Origin: Zhengitettix transpicula
Taxonomy: Eukaryota > Arthropoda > Insecta > Orthoptera > Tetrigidae
Reading direction: 5' to 3'
Length of the DNA stretch: 64,000 bases
Assembly: GCA_037074705.1 (NCBI GenBank)
Contig: CM073591.1
Span: 158,503,032-158,567,031 of the forward strand
Both the position numbers and the translations under genes were made by a program. The notes beneath the pieces are model-generated. The model did not search any database, had not been told where the DNA came from, and worked only from the letters and a program-made list of their open reading frames with translations. The number at the start of each line of letters is the position of its first letter. Positions within the stretch are counted from its first letter, which is position 1. Positions 23,262-35,030 of the stretch are shown here, piece after piece.

Positions 23262-23760
23262 GACACGCTATGTATAGGGTAATCCACATAGTGGCAACTC
23301 CCCTCTTATAGCATAGGAAAGGGATTTGAAAGGAGGGACACGGAAGAGTAGACCAAGGTAGCCAAGGGTTAACTAGGGCCCCTGGGCTATAGTTTAAGGA
23401 TCCTACCCGGCATTCGCCTAAAGAAATGCAGGGAAAACCCTAGAAAAACCTGCATCAGGTAGGTCGGGCATTGGGTACTTGTCACACGCCCTTCCGATAG
23501 AGGGAGAGGAGTTTGCTGTGGGGACGCAGCATTCCATTCTCTGTGCCTCGACCAGTTTAGGAGGCAGCGTGCCGACTATTCCAATGGGAGTAGCGGACAA
23601 CTCTTACCGTATGCCCAAGGTCTGTGACCCCGAAACATACACCTCTCAGAACAGGCCGAGGTGGCTCGGCTTGTGGGAACCTTAGTTCAAAAACGGAGAG
23701 GAAAAGGCATCCCCCAAAGGTAGCCCTTCGTATCTCTCCTACAAGGTTCTCCACCAATCT
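23262..23760 (+). repeat. F1 repeat, copy D (full length)
   Basis: It runs from 'agggtaatccacatagtgg' (23277) to the region after 'gcttgtgggaacc' (23670), plus a short tail with 'cgtatctctcctacaaggtt' that is shared with copy H. It retains the 'gtttgctgtggggacgcagc' segment missing from copy A. Confidence 0.85.
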
Positions 23761-24589
23761 TAGTTCAAATGCTCAGATTGAAGAAAGCATCTCGTAAAAG
23801 GTTCCAACTGAGAGAGCTAACAACCGTTCTCACAGGCTTCCGTCCTCCAACCAGTCATTGATAAAATATCTGATTTACATATTTTTGGCCAAAACAACCT
23901 GGAAGAGATTCAAATTCTTTTCTTTTTAAAAGCAGGTAGATCTGTTTATCTATTCATAGTAATTAAATTATGTTATAATAACGCCCAATAAATGTTGATT
24001 TAAAGGAGTTAACCTTTATTTAATAAACAACTATATATATATATATATAAATTTAACTAATTGGAATAGAAGTTAGATTTGTTATACTAATATAGGAATC
24101 AAGGTAAGAAACGGATAATACAACTTACCAATAATTTTTTAAGAAACATTGTATCAAATTTAGTTAACTTCATTACAACATGAGTATATAATTTTTTTTA
24201 AAAATTCTTTAATTTCTTTTACATAATTGAATTATAAATATCATGTTTGTATAATTTGTTTTCGTGGTTACTTTATATTACGAATTTATTATTTAATTAT
24301 AATTTACTACACCCGTAGAAGTCTCAAAAAATTAGGAATGAAACGCCGTGTCTCTTATTATAATGCATTAAATTTTTCAGAATAAATTTCTGACTATAGG
24401 CTGTTTTTTTCATCCATTTCATGTAGTCAGGTAAGTATAATTGTTATGTTGCCGTAAGTTTGCATTTATGCGATTAGTTGTTCAACGTGGAACGAACAAA
24501 TTCTGGTAAGTTCAAAATAGAGCAAGAAAAACTTATTAATGTTCTGAATGGACGCTAATTACCTAAGTTCCGCTTTAGAGCAAACGTTT
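23761..24589. other. AT-rich DNA with small (AT)n at 24031-24049
   Basis: No other signal was found. Confidence 0.5.
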
Positions 24590-24850
24590 TTGTCATAGAC
24601 GCAAGCATTACCCTACGAAACTAAATCGGGGTACAAAGTCCACGCAGATTACTGGCTAGAGGCCACTGAAGCAGTTGGTTATTTCTCCACGCAGTGGGGC
24701 GGCTGGCCGGTGCTAATATACACCCTAGTTGCTGCCCCCTGCCATGTAATTGTAATTAGCGACTTAATTGCAAGCCGTGTGGAATTAATTCGTTAACCCT
24801 ACGCAGTGTTTCTTCCTACAGGGCATTTCTCTGTGTCGTAAAACTGCTAT
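24590..24850. promoter_or_regulatory. Candidate conserved noncoding element with TAAT cluster
   Basis: This is a GC-richer island in AT-rich DNA. It holds grouped homeodomain-type sites: 'gtaattgtaattagc' and 'cttaattgc' within 24746-24772, and 'ggaattaattcg' at 24781-24792. No coding frame explains it. The call is based on composition and motif clustering only. Confidence 0.25.
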
Positions 24851-25620
24851 GCACGCCAAAGTAACGGAAATTGAAAATTAATATAAATAATATGAGGCGA
24901 TAATGAATGTTAAATTTTTAAAAGTTATTCAATATCAGCTGGGTTTTCGTCCATTGTACGGGACTGAAGATATTGTGCACGGGTTTTACTGTTTTGGTAC
25001 TAAGATTTTGTCTGCATCGGATATAGCAAGATTGAGTCTAACAATATTCTTTATGTAATTAATAACGAGTTCCTTAAAATAAAAGGATGTTGGGAAAAGT
25101 TTATTTTTAAGTTTTAATTTTTATCAAATGGTGGATGACAATTTAAATTATTTACCAATAATTGATAAATACGAACAATTATTTACCAATTCAATTAAAT
25201 TTTAAAATGTTTTTAAAAAACCTGACCAAAGAGGTAAAAAAAATGTTCTTCAAGGCTGGCAATGTTATTCCTATATGGAGGATGTTAGTTTGATATTGTT
25301 GAAAAATCTATATTACACTGATATAAAGTTTCATCTAGATAGGTCCTACCGTTTTCTTTCAAAAGCTTAGAACAATAGAATACTTTCATTTTCCATAAAT
25401 CATCATGAGAATTAAATCGAAAATAATGTGATTTCGACCTATTATAATAAAATATTAAATATTTAATCTTCATCGAAGATCATCTTAAGTTTATGTATGA
25501 ATACAACTATTTTCCAAAAATTCATTCACAGTGTAGGAATGGCGAGGTGAAAAAGAAAAGGTACATTTTAATTCAACTGGATCTTAATAATTTGTCAAAT
25601 AATAATAATAAATTAAATTA
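24851..25620. other. AT-rich DNA, nothing recognised
   Basis: No repeat or coding signal was seen. Confidence 0.5.
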
Positions 25621-25745
25621 AATTCTGATTGAAAATTAATAATAAGTTAGATAGACAAATACAGACAAAATAAGTGATAATATAAATACCAAACAACGTT
25701 TCTGCGATCCTTTCTTTAGATGCTAAGAAGAGTCTAGACACAACT
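25621..25745 (+). repeat. F2 repeat, diverged single unit
   Basis: It contains 'acagacaaaataagtg', 'ataaataccaaacaacg', 'tttctgcgatcctttc' and 'atgctaagaagagtctag'. These are the ordered landmarks of the family seen best at 55850-56105. Confidence 0.65.
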
Positions 25746-28619
25746 GCACTAATAATAATAAAAATTTCTAAAATAACTTATTCTACCTGTACACAGTACA
25801 GGCTTGAATGTATTGAGGGCAGTTACGTTGGATTTTTAGGTGCCGGTAGATCTTGTAAAGTTCACCATTCAACGATTTGTAGCCTATAAATATTGTATAC
25901 TACTTTCGTGAAAGATAGGTGAAGTGAATACTAGCAACGTTGAAAAAAAATAAAAAAATACCATAAACACATAATCTAATTTATAGCCGTCGTACATTTT
26001 ATTAGGTTCGAAATATCGTAAAATGTTACGTTTCAGAGGCATCAGGCTGGAGTGCAATATAAGTAACAGTGTCTTATAAAATATATAAATAAAATGATAC
26101 TTTTATCTGTACATTGCTTAAAGTCGAGTGATTTCTTCGTATTTTTACGTTCATGCATTACGAAATCCTATCCGATGTAATATACATTCATGTCAGTCTC
26201 CACGCTATATCTTGTTCTCTTATCACATGTAAACGGTTAGACCCGTTTATATTATACGTTGTAAAGTGGCGTAACATATTTTTTAGCGGTATCAAACTTC
26301 AACACCCCTATATGGTATTTAGGTTGCGACATTTTTAAAGAGAATACTGGGTGGACTGATTTCGATTAAACATTCACCGTTGTTCTAAACAGTCGCACAA
26401 ATGTATTTAGGTTATCTAACCGCCATCGCCATCTTGAGGGTAAATGTTGAAAACTTTATTTTAACAGTGTGGTAATGTTTCGAGAAAAACAATATAATAT
26501 GTTTTTTTTTGAAACGCTAAATAACTTTGAGTGCATATTAACATTTTCCCGGGCTGTTTTGAAAGAGAATAATTCACTTGTCTTAATAAAAATTACATTT
26601 GCTGTAAAGAATAGACAAGATGAAAGCTACTAGTGTAAGATCCACATGTGAGCAATGATATTTAATAAAGGGCATTACACCACAACATGCTTAAATATTA
26701 GCAATATTATTTGTTTAAATATTAGCAATATTATATGTTCATATTAGGAAGTAATACTGCGTTCCGTAATTAAATTCCTGCTAATCTAAAAATATATTTG
26801 TGTTGTCGTTTGCTAGGCGTTGGACGGGAAATTGTTTCATATTAGGATACGGACTAAACTATTACTCACATAAAAGATTTGTACTGATCTAATTTAGTGA
26901 TTATTGGATGTATTTCACCATTTCCAATAACGTTTCACTGTCGGGATGCTGATAGTTACATAAAACTTCTTAGTTCCTAACTAGCCAGAAAGGATAATTA
27001 TTGAAATATGTGGGTTGTTTTATTATAATTAAATACTGAATGTATTACAAAAATGTTATATAATTTTATCAAGTAAATTTAAATTGCAAAAACAGCTTTT
27101 TCGAATATTAACATCTTACTGTGAAGCAGAATATTTATTAATGGTATTATTTTACATTTATATATTTATTTAATAGTTTTGTTTAAGTATATTTTTAATT
27201 ATAATTTATATTTGTTAAAATTAAATACAATTATTAATCATACTAATAATAATAAAAACATAAAGGAAATGTTTTTATATCAATCATTGGTTTGAAAATA
27301 TAAATTGTTAATTCTTAACGCCATTTGCGTCAAAAATACTGTTGTTATTTATATATTTTATTCTTAATATTTTTTATATAAATTTTTAATTTGAAATATT
27401 GTATTGTTCACTTCATCTCTTGGAATAGTTGCATGGTTGAGCTGTCGGCTTTTTAAAGCTAAATAATTCGTACTGTGTTTAATATGTAAAATCTAACAAA
27501 TAATATTCATAGTCAGACTGAGCAAGCGTTAATGTCATACACAAACCTTTAGTAAAACCACAGCCTGAAGATGGTACAAATATGTACAGAAACGTTTGTA
27601 CTGTTAAATTGAAATTTTATGATTAATAATAATTTTTTTAATTACGAAAAATGTTTGTTTAATGGTCGTTAAATATATCTTATTAACCATTTATTATTAT
27701 CTTTACTTAAATATACCATTCATTTTTATGGCTAGTATTGGTTACCAGAAAACTCTGATTAATCCTCAAGTCATAAGGGGATAATTGTACGACATGCATA
27801 AAAAATGGCTTGGAAGTTCCTTTTACTGCAAAATGTAGTTTTCATGAATCTTCCAGACTTAGTTTCCCGAGCCCATTTTCTCGTTATCGTGACCACGTGT
27901 CTCAGTCTACACTCAGCTCATTTCGCTTCTCCAAATGTAACATAATAGAATAAAATGTAGTTTATAACCAATCACATAGTCGAATGAACAAATCAGTTGA
28001 ATGTAACAGCTTTATAGTACCTATTTTTACCTTTTTCAGGCTGTGATTGACTCAAAAGTTCTGTTGTAAAATTATGAAATTTTAAATAATAAACTTTCTC
28101 TCAGTTTATAAGTACAATTACTGAAAAAGTACTGAAAAATTGATATTTTACACTGAATATACTGTTTGTTATTTGTCATAAACTATATATTATTTTATAT
28201 AATAAGAAATCAAAAATAGTAACATGATAAATTTTTATTTCCGTATATGCTCTATTAATGGATCAATATTACATTTCATTAATCCTTATAATATTTAAGA
28301 TAGAAGAATATTTCTATTCATATTGGGGACATTTTTAGAAAAAGAATATGTTATATAAATTTTTGAATTGAAACATAATATTGTTTGTGCTTTACACGGC
28401 ATATGACAAGAAATTTTGTTGTCGTAGAAACACAACTTAAACAATCTAATGAAAGCATAAAAATTTAGAAGAAACAGTCAGAGTGTTGAACAAAATATAT
28501 TAATTGCGGGTTATGGTAATCTTCAATGTATTTAAATTATCTTATTAATGAACGCAGACGTTAAATTAAGTATAATTAATCAATTGGTTATGAATTATTT
28601 ATTATACAAAGAAAACATG
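25746..28619. other. AT-rich DNA; hammerhead-like motif near 27565
   Basis: Most of it is featureless. At 27565-27594 (+) the order 'ctgaaga', a GTAC/GTAC stem and 'gaaac' resembles a degenerate hammerhead ribozyme core of the type found in retroelement remnants. Confidence 0.35.
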
Positions 28620-29040
28620 TTTTTCAATGTTCCTTTTCCGCCCTTAGACTGAATAATAAGCGCCTTCCTCTGTTGCAATTTTATGTAATGAGAATCTCAT
28701 ATGAGTTGTCATTACACTGGTTTTTATTACCTTCATACCGCTTTATTTTGCACGTAACGAAACTTGACCCGTAAATATCAGTTGAGTATTTATCGTATGA
28801 CAACACGTGATAAGTCCGACGAGAACGCAAATTGGAGCAGCTCGATTGCATTATTTGCTTGCGTCGAAGCATCCGGTCCTGTCTTCCTTGTCTTAATGGA
28901 CCACCGAAAGGCATTTCGCAGCATGGGAGCGTCTGGCCCCTGAGGCTGTTAGGAGTGTAGAGAAATCGTGTTACAGTTAAGGGGGATCTATAGTTCTGTC
29001 CTCGTTCCCACACATATTGTGCTCACAGTTGGAGAAGTTC
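28620..29040. other. GC-richer block, function unknown
   Basis: A 110-codon minus-strand frame (28681-29013) crosses it, with no recognised domain. It could be a conserved noncoding element or an old repeat. Confidence 0.25.
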
Positions 29041-29848
29041 CTCCTCTTCTAAGAGATACAATTACAATTTACATCTATTGGATAAACGAACATTTTATTA
29101 TTTACAGTAGTACAAACAAATAATTAATTGTTTATTAAAGTTTTCAGAAACCACAACAACAAGATTAAAATAGAAAATTCATTTTTGTGTTATAAATTAA
29201 TTGAGACTTCCTACTGGAATGATTTCTCCCATACGATATTAAACAAATGACGGATGACACACGACGTCAACAATTCAAATAGGAGAAAATAATTTCTTTA
29301 AGTCTTTCACAATATGACTAATTCGTTAACAAAGCAAATTTTAAATATGGGACGAAGACATAATTCAAATGGCTGCCCGTTTATTTTTAACTAATTTCTT
29401 CAAATTTCTTTCACATGAACTTGACTGTTCTATTTACGTCTATTCCTGTCATCTCTGTAACGGAAAGGAACTAAATTGTCTTAAATAAATGTAAAATATA
29501 TCCAAAATGGTACATAAGTATATTGCATAACATTTTTTCCGAAGTTATTCAATATCGATAGTCACTTGTTTAGAGCAATTTCAATATATGATTTACTAAT
29601 AATGTATTGTTAAATTAATACAATGGTAAACTGGCGCCGACTTTGAATTTACTTAATAGTCCACTGTGGACAATTTATATAATAGTTACTATCCTATATA
29701 CAAAATAAATACTGAAGTCTTGTTGCTTTTCCAGAAATTTAAATCCATCATTGGGTCAATTATTTCAGACGCGCTAAGACTTTGGTATAATTTCCGAAAG
29801 TCTTTGAATGACAAACGTGTAAGCCATGATTTGGAATTAAGTTTTATC
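29041..29848. other. AT-rich DNA, nothing recognised
   Basis: No repeat or coding signal was seen. Confidence 0.5.
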
Positions 29849-29935
29849 AGATTGCAAAAAAAATGATCGGGCCAGAATTGAACCTGGGTCTCCTGCTTAG
29901 TATGCGGATGATTTACCAACTAAGCCATAATAACT
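29849..29935 (-). repeat. tRNA-derived SINE (family S2), minus strand
   Basis: Minus-strand reading gives A box 'tggcttagttgg', a middle 'cgcatactaagc', and B box 'caggttcaattctgg', ending in an A/T tract. The acceptor-stem ends do not pair, so it is not a functional tRNA. It matches the SINE pair at 51330-51630. Confidence 0.7.
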
Positions 29936-30085
29936 TTTATTACTTCATTTTATACAATACTTAACCCTTATTGTTCCCCTAATTCTGGAGACCTTTCGCT
30001 CCTATTTGCTTATATACACCATACTTTGCTATCTTCGAGAAATTTCTTTTTCGGGAACTGACAACTTTAATATTGCCACTTATGT

Positions 30086-30088
<3 letters not shown>

Positions 30089-30131
<43 letters not shown>
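30089..30131. repeat. (TA)n microsatellite, left part
   Basis: It directly abuts the start of the LTR-like element and appears to be one side of a tract split by it. Confidence 0.9.
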
Positions 30132-30134
<3 letters not shown>

Positions 30135-31128
30135 AATACTAATTAGAGGCCATTAATTGTTTTAATATAATTGGATTATTAGCGGTACATTTCTTGAAAG
30201 CGACAATCACGGCTCTTTGTCGGCGATAGTTGGAAACCGCGCGCTCGGACGGAAGTCAGTCCGACGAACGTTTTGAGAGAGAGAGGAAGTCCGGCGAACG
30301 TTTCGAGAGAGAGAGGAGGCCGACCTAAAAAGTACGAATAGCGTGGTCCAGGAAGTTTAACTGCGAAATCTATTAAACCCTTTAAAGCACAAGTAAATAG
30401 TTATTGACGGAGAGATTCATGATATAAAATCGCAAAGTGGAAGTAAAAGATTTGCGCCACACAGATGCGGAATAACATTTCGCATAAAGGCATCGAGGAG
30501 ACATATGTCCGAGGGAGCGGCTGATCCCAAAATTCCAGATGGAATAACAACGAGAACTACGACCGTGTTTATTAAAAATGATGTGTATAATCAGTGAATA
30601 ACGGCATTTTTAGTGAGTTGTGCTCTCAAGATCCAAGAATCAGATCTGGTACCAGAAAGACATTCATGAGTACAACAACAATTATTTAAAGTCTGTAAAC
30701 GAGGATCAAAGGTAAAAGTTAGGTTTCGTTATCTTGTTTAGTTTTCGTTTTCTTTATTGTGTTTAGAATTTATATTCCGTTTATTTCAATTTTTATTTGT
30801 TAATTAGTTTATTAAATTTGTTTGTTCTAACTATCAAGCCCAGTAAAGACCCTGAGAAAAAGAGTAATTAGATAAAATTGTTGTCAAAATTAAAAAGTTG
30901 TATTTTCCTAGAAAGCCTCAAAATAAAATAAAAATATAAAAATTTGGTTTGTAAATTTGAGGAAATTAAATGTGCAAAGTGAGGCTGATAATTTGTATCT
31001 TTGAAGAATAAAATTTGTTTTTTCTAATTATATAACTTTCTTAATTAAAGCCTTCCAGTTAATTATTACATTTTGGCCCAACAACGTGGGGAAAATTTAA
31101 TTCATTTAATCATTTCAAGTTAATCATT

Positions 31129-31131
<3 letters not shown>
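30132..31131 (+). mobile_element. LTR-like element, plus orientation (body 30132-31070)
   Basis: The body runs from 'tgtaatact' to 'ccagttaattattaca' (939 bp). It is followed by a PBS-like 'ttggcccaacaacgtgggg' and then a second terminus 'caagttaatcattaca' ending at 31131. It is inserted in (TA)n, with 'atat' on both sides. The body carries a CpG-rich segment (30200-30340) with a repeated 'gtccgacgaacg/gtccggcgaacg' motif and 'gagagagagagga'. No coding was recognised. Confidence 0.7.

Positions 31132-31188
<57 letters not shown>
31132..31188. repeat. (AT)n microsatellite, right part
   Basis: It directly follows the element's terminal 'attaca' and mirrors the (TA)n on its left. Confidence 0.9.
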
Positions 31189-31190
<2 letters not shown>

Positions 31191-31194
31191 CATG

Positions 31195-31445
31195 GCAGTT
31201 TATCTCAGGCGTTGTTACTTCCAGTTTCTGCCAAGGCCAGTTTGAGAGGTGTATGCTTCGAGGTCGCAAAAATTGGACAAAGTTGTCCTACTTTTCCCAT
31301 TGGAACAGTCAGCCATCTGCCCCAAACGTGGTAGAGGCATGGTGACGGTAATGTCGTGTCCCGGCAGCAAACCCACGTCTTGTGATCGGAAGGACGGAGA
31401 GCAAGTACAAAGAGCCCGACTAGTCCACTTCAAGTATCACATATA
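31195..31445 (-). repeat. F1 repeat, copy E, diverged, minus strand
   Basis: It keeps 'ccagtttgagaggtgtatg', 'cccattggaacagtcagcc' and 'cagcaaaccca' in F1 order, but the left third of F1 is missing. Confidence 0.65.
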
Positions 31446-32163
31446 CGAAAAAGCATTATGAAAATTATTTCCCGGAATTAAGTTTACAGTTGGAGGCACT
31501 GTAAACGAAAACAAAAAAGGAAAACTAGTACAATTTTTTTTAAAAAAACGTATTTCATTAATACTATGGGACCTCTTTTTGACATTAAATTATCTCCAAG
31601 ATTATTTCTTAAAAAGGTGAGGAAATTGAAGCAACGGATATATCAATACAGAGGGATAATCAAATTAAATTCACAAAAATGTTTTAGTCAAGATGAAAGT
31701 AAACCTAAACATATGAAAAAACTTTTTTATTATTCCAAACATTACAAACACCGCTTACCGTTATTTACATACAGCGGTTAGTATACTACATTTAATTTAT
31801 TTACATAAAAATTTCTATTTTTAATTATCATCTTATAAAAATAATTTGTGGTAATAAAATCAATTGAAACCAATTAGAATTAATATCACAAGGGAAACAA
31901 TAAATTAATTAGAAAATACAGATTAAATCTACAGGGCAAAACTGTATCACAAAAAGGCTAAAAGAATATATGCACTGACGGTCAGACATAAGTTTATGTA
32001 CGTACATTTTTTATCCCCCACACGGTTAGTATACCTACATTTAATTCATTTACAAAACATTTCCCTATCTTTAATCATCCATCTTATATATTCATATCTT
32101 AAATAAATAGATTATTTACAGTTTATGTCTAAAATAATAGTAAAAATCCAAAAAGTCTTTAAT
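31446..32163. other. AT-rich DNA, nothing recognised
   Basis: A 71-codon frame at 31566-31781 is rich in Lys and Tyr, as expected from AT-rich noncoding DNA, and has no domain. Confidence 0.45.
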
Positions 32164-32182
32164 TTATCGCTTTATCACTATT

Positions 32183-32437
32183 TTACTGCATGAGTGTACA
32201 AAAAGGATGGAGAGATGAAGCCGGAGTCCTGTTCTTGGGAAATTTTTTAATTCTTTCTCCGATGTAGTCCCCGCCCAGAATGTCACGAAGCTGCAGTATT
32301 TGCACCTCGTATTTTGGGCACTCTGCGATGAAATTGATGACATCATCTTTAGGGTCCGTTTCACAGTCGCACCTCGCGTTGTCTACCCCAAGGTTGAAAC
32401 GCTTTAAGTAGGGGTTGAAACTGCTATGCCCCATCAT
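32183..32437 (-). pseudogene. LINE ORF2 extreme C-terminus (zinc knuckle), minus strand
   Basis: The frame reads GHSSFNPYLKRFNLGVDNAR, then CDC...INFIAECPKYEV. This is the C-terminal cysteine knuckle of a Jockey/R1-type LINE ORF2. The pattern is C-x-C...N-x4-C, with Asn where His is expected, so the site is probably not functional. The fragment starts inside the protein and ends shortly after the knuckle (SLHPFCTLMQ then stop). The sequence is distinct from the R1-type copies at 0 and 19 kb, so it is a different family. Confidence 0.75.
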
Positions 32438-32704
32438 TTTATATTACATTGGGAAATTATGTTGTAGGCGTACGTCTGGTAAATGATAAACAAAAACTTG
32501 AAAAAGAAAACAGAATTTAGAAAATAGGGAACGGTAATTATTTATTAACACAGAGAATGTAATATTCTTTAGGATTTATATGTCAAAAAAATATCTCCAT
32601 AATTACTTTTATTTATTCATTTCTTACAAAAAAGAGGAAAATGGACCAATACTTTTGTGATCTATATGAAGGGAAATTCAAATTGAATTTTCGGAAAGGT
32701 TTCA

Positions 32705-32830
32705 GTCAGTTTACCTTTGACCTGGGGCCCTAATTAACCCGCGGCTATTTTTTCCGCCTTCTGCATACCGCATACTGTATTTTACATCCCTTTCTATACT
32801 ATTGTAGGAAAGCGGACTTATTTTTGGATG
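32705..32830 (-). repeat. F1 repeat, partial copy, minus strand
   Basis: It covers only the left part of F1 ('ggggccctaattaacccg' and 'atccctttctatactatt'). It lies about 150 bp before a full copy in the same orientation. Confidence 0.6.
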
Positions 32831-32984
32831 TATACCGGAGTATCATTCCCTTAAAAAAATGAACGTCCCCATTCTGATCCATATTTCCCTGTTTTTCTCA
32901 CCTCTTACCGGTACGGTTATTCCACTTTTAAGTGAAATTAATTCATTTTCCTCTCTCCGTACTTGAACTAAAATTCTCAAACAC

Positions 32985-33383
32985 CGAGACACCTCGGCCT
33001 GTTTTGAGAGGTGTATTTTCCAGGGTCACAGACCTTGGGCATAATGGAAGTGTAGTTCTCTGTTCCCATTGGAACAGTCGGTCAACTACTTCCTAAAGTA
33101 GTCGAGGCACTGAGAAGGGAATGCTGCGTCCCCACTTCTCCCGCCATTTGAAGGGCATGGGACAAGTATCTAACCTACCTGATGCAGGTTTTCTAGGGTT
33201 TGTCCTGCTACACTTTTAGGCGAATGCCGGTAGGATCCTTAAACTATAGCCCGGGGGCCCTAGTTAACCCTTGGCTACCTTCCCCTACCTTTCCGCATCC
33301 CCTCTTTCAAATCCCTTACCATGCTATTAAAGGGGAGTTGCCACAATGTGGATTACCCTCATGTAGCCTGCCACTTTAAGAAA
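32985..33383 (-). repeat. F1 repeat, copy F (full length), minus strand
   Basis: It runs from 'gacacctcggcctgttttga' to 'ccctcatgtagcctgccac'. Most landmarks are intact ('aggatccttaaactatagcc', 'atgctattaaaggggagtt'). A short segment is missing between 'gtccccact' and 'tctcccgcc'. Confidence 0.85.
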
Positions 33384-34129
33384 AAAAGCTTCGCACTTTT
33401 CTTCTTTTTCTGACCTTACAGTAGCTTTCCGAACTCTGTATTGCATTCACTTATATTTTCAGTTGATAATATATAACGCCTATTTGTATCTTCTTACATA
33501 CATATGATTATATTAATATTAACTTTTAGTTTATATAAGTCGATTTATTTGATATTACTTTACCACATATTGATTTCACTATAGAGAAACATTTAAATGA
33601 GTTTAAATGACTGTATACAGACTTTAATTCCAATTGCTTTCTAGCATTCCACTTTGAAAATGTGAAAATAGTTGGTTCAAAATAGCTAACAATTTTCTTA
33701 CTCGCTCATTACAATAGTCTTATTCATGATATTAACCTTGATCTTTTCATAAAATTTATAATATTTTTGAACAGGCCTATGAATTTATCTTGATTATTTT
33801 ATCAGTTTTTCTCAATTTCACGACTTGCTAAACATTATTGTAACTGCGATCACAGCCTCCGTTGATCCTATTTATTTGATTAACAGTTGTTGCGCTGATT
33901 TTCCCGTCAATCGTAATTTAATTTAATTTCTTTAGGCCATTATATGTGTTTCACTGTGGTTGCTTCGCCATAATAAGCTTCTTGATGTTCATTACTAGGA
34001 ATTTCCAATACTGAGAGTATTACCCGGACATTTTACTTCCATCATTGTGTTTTTGTAACATGTACAACAACATATTTAACGTTGGTTAATTTATTTCTTA
34101 ACGTTATTGACCGTGAGGTTTTTCAGATG
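33384..34129. other. AT-rich DNA, nothing recognised
   Basis: No repeat or coding signal was seen. Confidence 0.5.
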
Positions 34130-34305
34130 ACTTGGGAAGTTGTGTCTCTCTAGGTTCTTGCGGTTTTTCTGCACCTTAAGAAAAGAACAAGGCTTCCAGA
34201 ATCGTTGTGTGGTATTTATATTATCACTTCTTTTGTCTGTATTTGCCAGTCTTTATTTTTATTAATTTTCAATCAGACGTAATTTTTTCATTTTAATATT
34301 ATTGC
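34130..34305 (-). repeat. F2 repeat, single unit, minus strand
   Basis: Landmarks appear in reverse order: 'tctctaggttcttgcgg', 'cgttgtgtggtatttata', then 'aattttcaatcagacgta'. Confidence 0.65.
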
Positions 34306-34825
34306 CTTTTTATACTGACTACGTTGTACGTGAATTGTTTATTAATATTACCTTCTGCAGGATAATTTTACTTGTCATCTTTGCTTTTATATCTTGATAT
34401 CTTAAATTATTAATCTAGGTAAAGAAGAAAATTGGGGATTGTAAATCTCATAATACAGAAATTAATTCAGTGAAATACGAATCATAACGTTTATTAACGC
34501 TATTAAATCCAATAATTGGCTTTTACGAGCATCGAAGAAGGTTTTATAGTAATTTCTCCATATTGAGCAATTGCAATTGAATTACAGCGTGCGTCTATTG
34601 TTTAAGTAAGACAATTTATTAACTTATTACGAACGTCTTTTCTCATACGTTTGTCAGGAAGTAATTTTCACAATTTTCAGCATTTACTGGAATTTTCCAC
34701 AGTCTTAATAACATGTTCCAAAGAATGGGGAATTTATCTTACTGGCGCATTCTACTTCTTTCGTTTATGAATAATATTTCGCGATAGTTAATGTTTTAAA
34801 TTTTGTGAGATTTTAAAATGAAAAA

Positions 34826-35030
34826 AAATTACGTCTGATAGAAAACAATGAATAATAAAGATAGCCAATACAGACAACAAAAGGGTAACATAAATAGCAC
34901 ACAACGTTTCTGGGATCCTTGTCCCTTGCGTCTTCTTAGCACCTGACGAAAGGAATAAGGATCGCAGAAACTTTGTGTGGTATTTATATTACCCTTTTTT
35001 TCTGTAGTGACTATCTTTCTTATTCTTTGT
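34826..35030. repeat. F2 fold-back unit (plus arm then minus arm)
   Basis: The plus arm (about 34850-34926) and minus arm (about 34949-35024) are inverted copies of the same F2 segment, around 'cacacaacgtttctgggatc' and its complement, with a ~20 bp centre. The right arm is more diverged ('gatcgcagaaactttgtg'). Confidence 0.8.

Noticed and set aside
29849..29935. Possible functional tRNA gene
   Set aside because: A and B boxes are present but the acceptor ends do not pair. The same sequence occurs as a SINE head at 51.3-51.6 kb.
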